Origin: Streptomyces sp. HPF1205
Lineage (GTDB): Bacteria; Actinomycetota; Actinomycetes; Streptomycetales; Streptomycetaceae
Assembly (NCBI RefSeq): GCF_020400825.1
Contig: NZ_JAINVH010000005.1
Coordinates: 124,001-188,000 of the forward strand
Direction: 5' to 3'
Length of the DNA stretch: 64,000 nucleotides
The position numbers were made by a program, and so were the translations under genes. The notes under the pieces were generated by a model. The model ran no database searches and was not told the DNA's origin. It was given only the letters and a program-made list of their open reading frames with translations. This document shows positions 62,557-64,000 of this stretch, piece after piece; position 1 is the stretch's first letter, and every line of letters begins with the position of its first letter.

Positions 62557-63299
62557 CGACCACACCGGAGCGCACGCGGCGCGAACCGGTCCCGTCCGGC
62601 CGCCCGGCCGACCCCGTCACCGGGGACCGCGGCGCCCGGGACGGCGATCCGGGCGCCGGATCGCCGCCCTCCGGCCCCGGGGGCGGCGGGGGCGAGCGCG
62701 GCGGCGGGGGCGACGGCTCCGGCGACGGCGGCACCGTACGGGACGAGCCCCTCCCGCCCCGCAACCCGCCGCGCTGGGTGCGCTGGGTCGTGGTACCGCT
62801 GCTGATCCTGGTCCCGCTGGTCTACGTGGTGATCTCCGCCGACCAGAGCAGGGACGGCGGCGCCGAGGCCGAACAGGAAGCGGCCCAGAAGGAGTTGGCC
62901 CACGACGTCCCCAACAGCCTGCTGCGCCGCATCTACCAGGTGCCCATCCCCAACGGCACGGTCGGCGACGCCTACATGGAGCGCAACGCCTGGGACCACA
63001 GCGAGTTCTACTGCCAGTTCACCACCAACGCGGGCGGCCTGGACACCTGGCTCGCCCAGGTCGGCACGAGCCGCAGCGCGCTGGCCGACGGCAAGGGCGC
63101 CGTCACCCCGGGCGAGGCGAGGACGGCCGGCTGGACCTTCGCCCCCGGACGCCACTGGGCGGGCATCAGCCTGCACCAGGTCGGCGACAAACCCGACCAC
63201 GACATCACCGTCGACCTGACCAACCCCGACGCGCCGACCGTGTACGTGGTGTCGACCGTCAACTTCCAGCACGGCTTCCACGGCTTCGGGGGCGGCTAG
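62553..63299 (+). CDS. Membrane-anchored protein of unknown function
   Basis: The 248-residue protein starts at GTG 62553 (overlap with the kinase stop). About 75 Gly/Pro/Arg-rich residues precede one membrane helix (WVVVPLLILVPLVYVVI near 76-92). The extracellular C-terminus has no recognised domain: RIYQVPIPNGTVGDAYMERN, FYCQFTTNAGGLDTWLAQVG, then HWAGISLHQVGDKPDHDITV and TVYVVSTVNFQHG. Coupling to the kinase gene suggests co-expression with the importer, but no function follows. Confidence 0.82.
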   Translation: MTTTPERTRREPVPSGRPADPVTGDRGARDGDPGAGSPPSGPGGGGGERGGGGDGSGDGGTVRDEPLPPRNPPRWVRWVVVPLLILVPLVYVVISADQSRDGGAEAEQEAAQKELAHDVPNSLLRRIYQVPIPNGTVGDAYMERNAWDHSEFYCQFTTNAGGLDTWLAQVGTSRSALADGKGAVTPGEARTAGWTFAPGRHWAGISLHQVGDKPDHDITVDLTNPDAPTVYVVSTVNFQHGFHGFGGG

Positions 63300-63332
63300 G
63301 GCCCCCGCCGGTTCACTCGATAGCGTGAGGCG

Positions 63333-64000
63333 ATGAGCGAGGCGACCGAAGAGACCGGGTACGAGGACACCTACGACGACCTGCTGCTGCCGCCGCTGCA
63401 GTACCGGTTCGACGGCCCGGACGACGCCCCCGTGATCGTGCTGGGCCCGGCGCTGGGCGCCACCTGGCACATGTGGGACCGCCAGTTGCCGGTGCTCGGC
63501 GGCAACTGGCGGCTGCTGCGCTACGAGCTGCCCGGCCACGGCGGCGCCCCGGCCGAGCCCGCCTCCTCGGTCGACGACCTGGCCCGGCGGCTGCTGGCGG
63601 TGCTCGACGACGAGGGCATCGACACCTTCGGGTACGCCGGCTGCGAACTGGGGGCCGCCATCGGCGCCCGGCTGGCCCTGCTGCGGCCCGACCGGGTCGC
63701 CGCCCTCGCCCTGGTGTCGGCCGCCGCCCGCTACTCCACCGCCGACAGCTGGCGGCAGCGGGCGGTGGTGATCCGGGCGGGCGGCCTGGAGCGCACCGCG
63801 ACCGCCACGCCCGGGCGCTGGTTCACCGAGGCGTTCCTGGCCACCCAGCCGGCGATCACCGAGTGGGCGGTGCAGATGGTCCGCACCACCGACGCGGCCT
63901 GCTACGTCGCCGCCTGCGAGGCACTGGCCGCCTTCGACATCCGCGACGCGCTGGGCGGCATCACCGTGCCCACCCTGGTCGTCGCGGGCGCCGACGACAC
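63333..64000 (+). CDS. Alpha/beta hydrolase, 3-oxoadipate enol-lactonase-like, truncated by window end
   Basis: The frame opens at ATG 63333 and is still open at the right edge (222 residues seen). APVIVLGPALGATWHMWDRQ, RLLRYELPGHGGAPAEPAS and VPTLVVAGADD follow the PcaD-like alpha/beta hydrolase pattern. The nucleophile elbow reads GYAGCELGAA, with Cys104 where most members have Ser (GxSxG). A Cys nucleophile is normal in dienelactone hydrolases but unusual in this group. A downstream fusion or pathway lies outside the window. Confidence 0.85.
   Translation, partial: MSEATEETGYEDTYDDLLLPPLQYRFDGPDDAPVIVLGPALGATWHMWDRQLPVLGGNWRLLRYELPGHGGAPAEPASSVDDLARRLLAVLDDEGIDTFGYAGCELGAAIGARLALLRPDRVAALALVSAAARYSTADSWRQRAVVIRAGGLERTATATPGRWFTEAFLATQPAITEWAVQMVRTTDAACYVAACEALAAFDIRDALGGITVPTLVVAGADD

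Noticed and set aside
1..64000. CRISPR array, insertion sequence, tRNA or rRNA genes
   Set aside because: The only regular repeats are coding expansions or short tandem arrays without spacers; no transposase motif or cloverleaf was noticed by eye.

Overview
The window is a very GC-rich (roughly 70-75 %), densely coded actinobacterial chromosome segment. GTG starts, 4-nt ATGA/GTGA overlaps, a SARP activator, AllR-type purine catabolism genes, ROK regulators and a rare TTA codon all point to Streptomyces or a close relative. I saw no insertion sequence, CRISPR array, rRNA or tRNA. All calls come from reading the sequence; no database search was possible.

1-13.2 kb is accessory metabolism: a divergent FAD-monooxygenase/TetR pair with clear operators, a short-chain dehydrogenase, a small secreted protein, a LysR regulator, a 4-oxalocrotonate-type tautomerase, a 14-helix MFS exporter with two CGAAAC palindromes, a LysE exporter, and a GAF-LuxR regulator divergent from two coupled acyl-CoA ligases. 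A zinc-ribbon protein with a nuclease-like C-terminus closes the block.

13.6-31.5 kb is a complete RiPP gene cluster. A SARP regulator is followed, mostly with overlapping genes, by an F-protein (RRE plus ThiF-like), a first YcaO cyclodehydratase, a tandem-domain SagB-type dehydrogenase, a split class I lanthipeptide-type dehydratase (glutamylation protein and separate elimination protein), a single-frame fusion of a winged-helix domain, an M50 membrane protease and an ABC ATPase, an ABC-2 permease, and a second YcaO paralogous to the first. Facing this operon is a 61-residue precursor whose last 22 residues are Ser/Thr/Cys except for the final Ala. I infer a linear azole- and dehydroamino-acid-containing peptide, nearer goadsporin in logic than a pyridine-centred thiopeptide, because only one SpaB_C-type protein is present and it carries elimination-type residues. 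The precursor promoter has SARP-like repeats 8 nt upstream of a -10.

31.5-45.3 kb: an M20 peptidase, a small two-gene regulator-like pair and an SRPBCC protein lead into purine breakdown. uraD-uraH-uaZ plus an 8-oxoguanine/guanine deaminase form one operon. Malate synthase, a MobA-like nucleotidyltransferase, a predicted pseudokinase, a short TTA-containing gene, AllR and allantoinase follow. Shared operator-like motifs tie aceB, allB and uraD together: urate goes to allantoin, then glyoxylate, then malate.

45.3-64 kb holds two sugar systems: a GH1 beta-glucosidase with a binding-protein ABC importer divergent from a ROK repressor, and a ribose-type importer (binding protein, permease, ATPase) with a ROK kinase and a divergent Gfo/Idh/MocA oxidoreductase. 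Between them lie an AIM24 protein, a KDPG-aldolase-like protein lacking its lysine, an EPSP-synthase homologue, a secreted peptide, an arylamine N-acetyltransferase and a methyltransferase. The window ends inside an alpha/beta hydrolase with a Cys nucleophile elbow.
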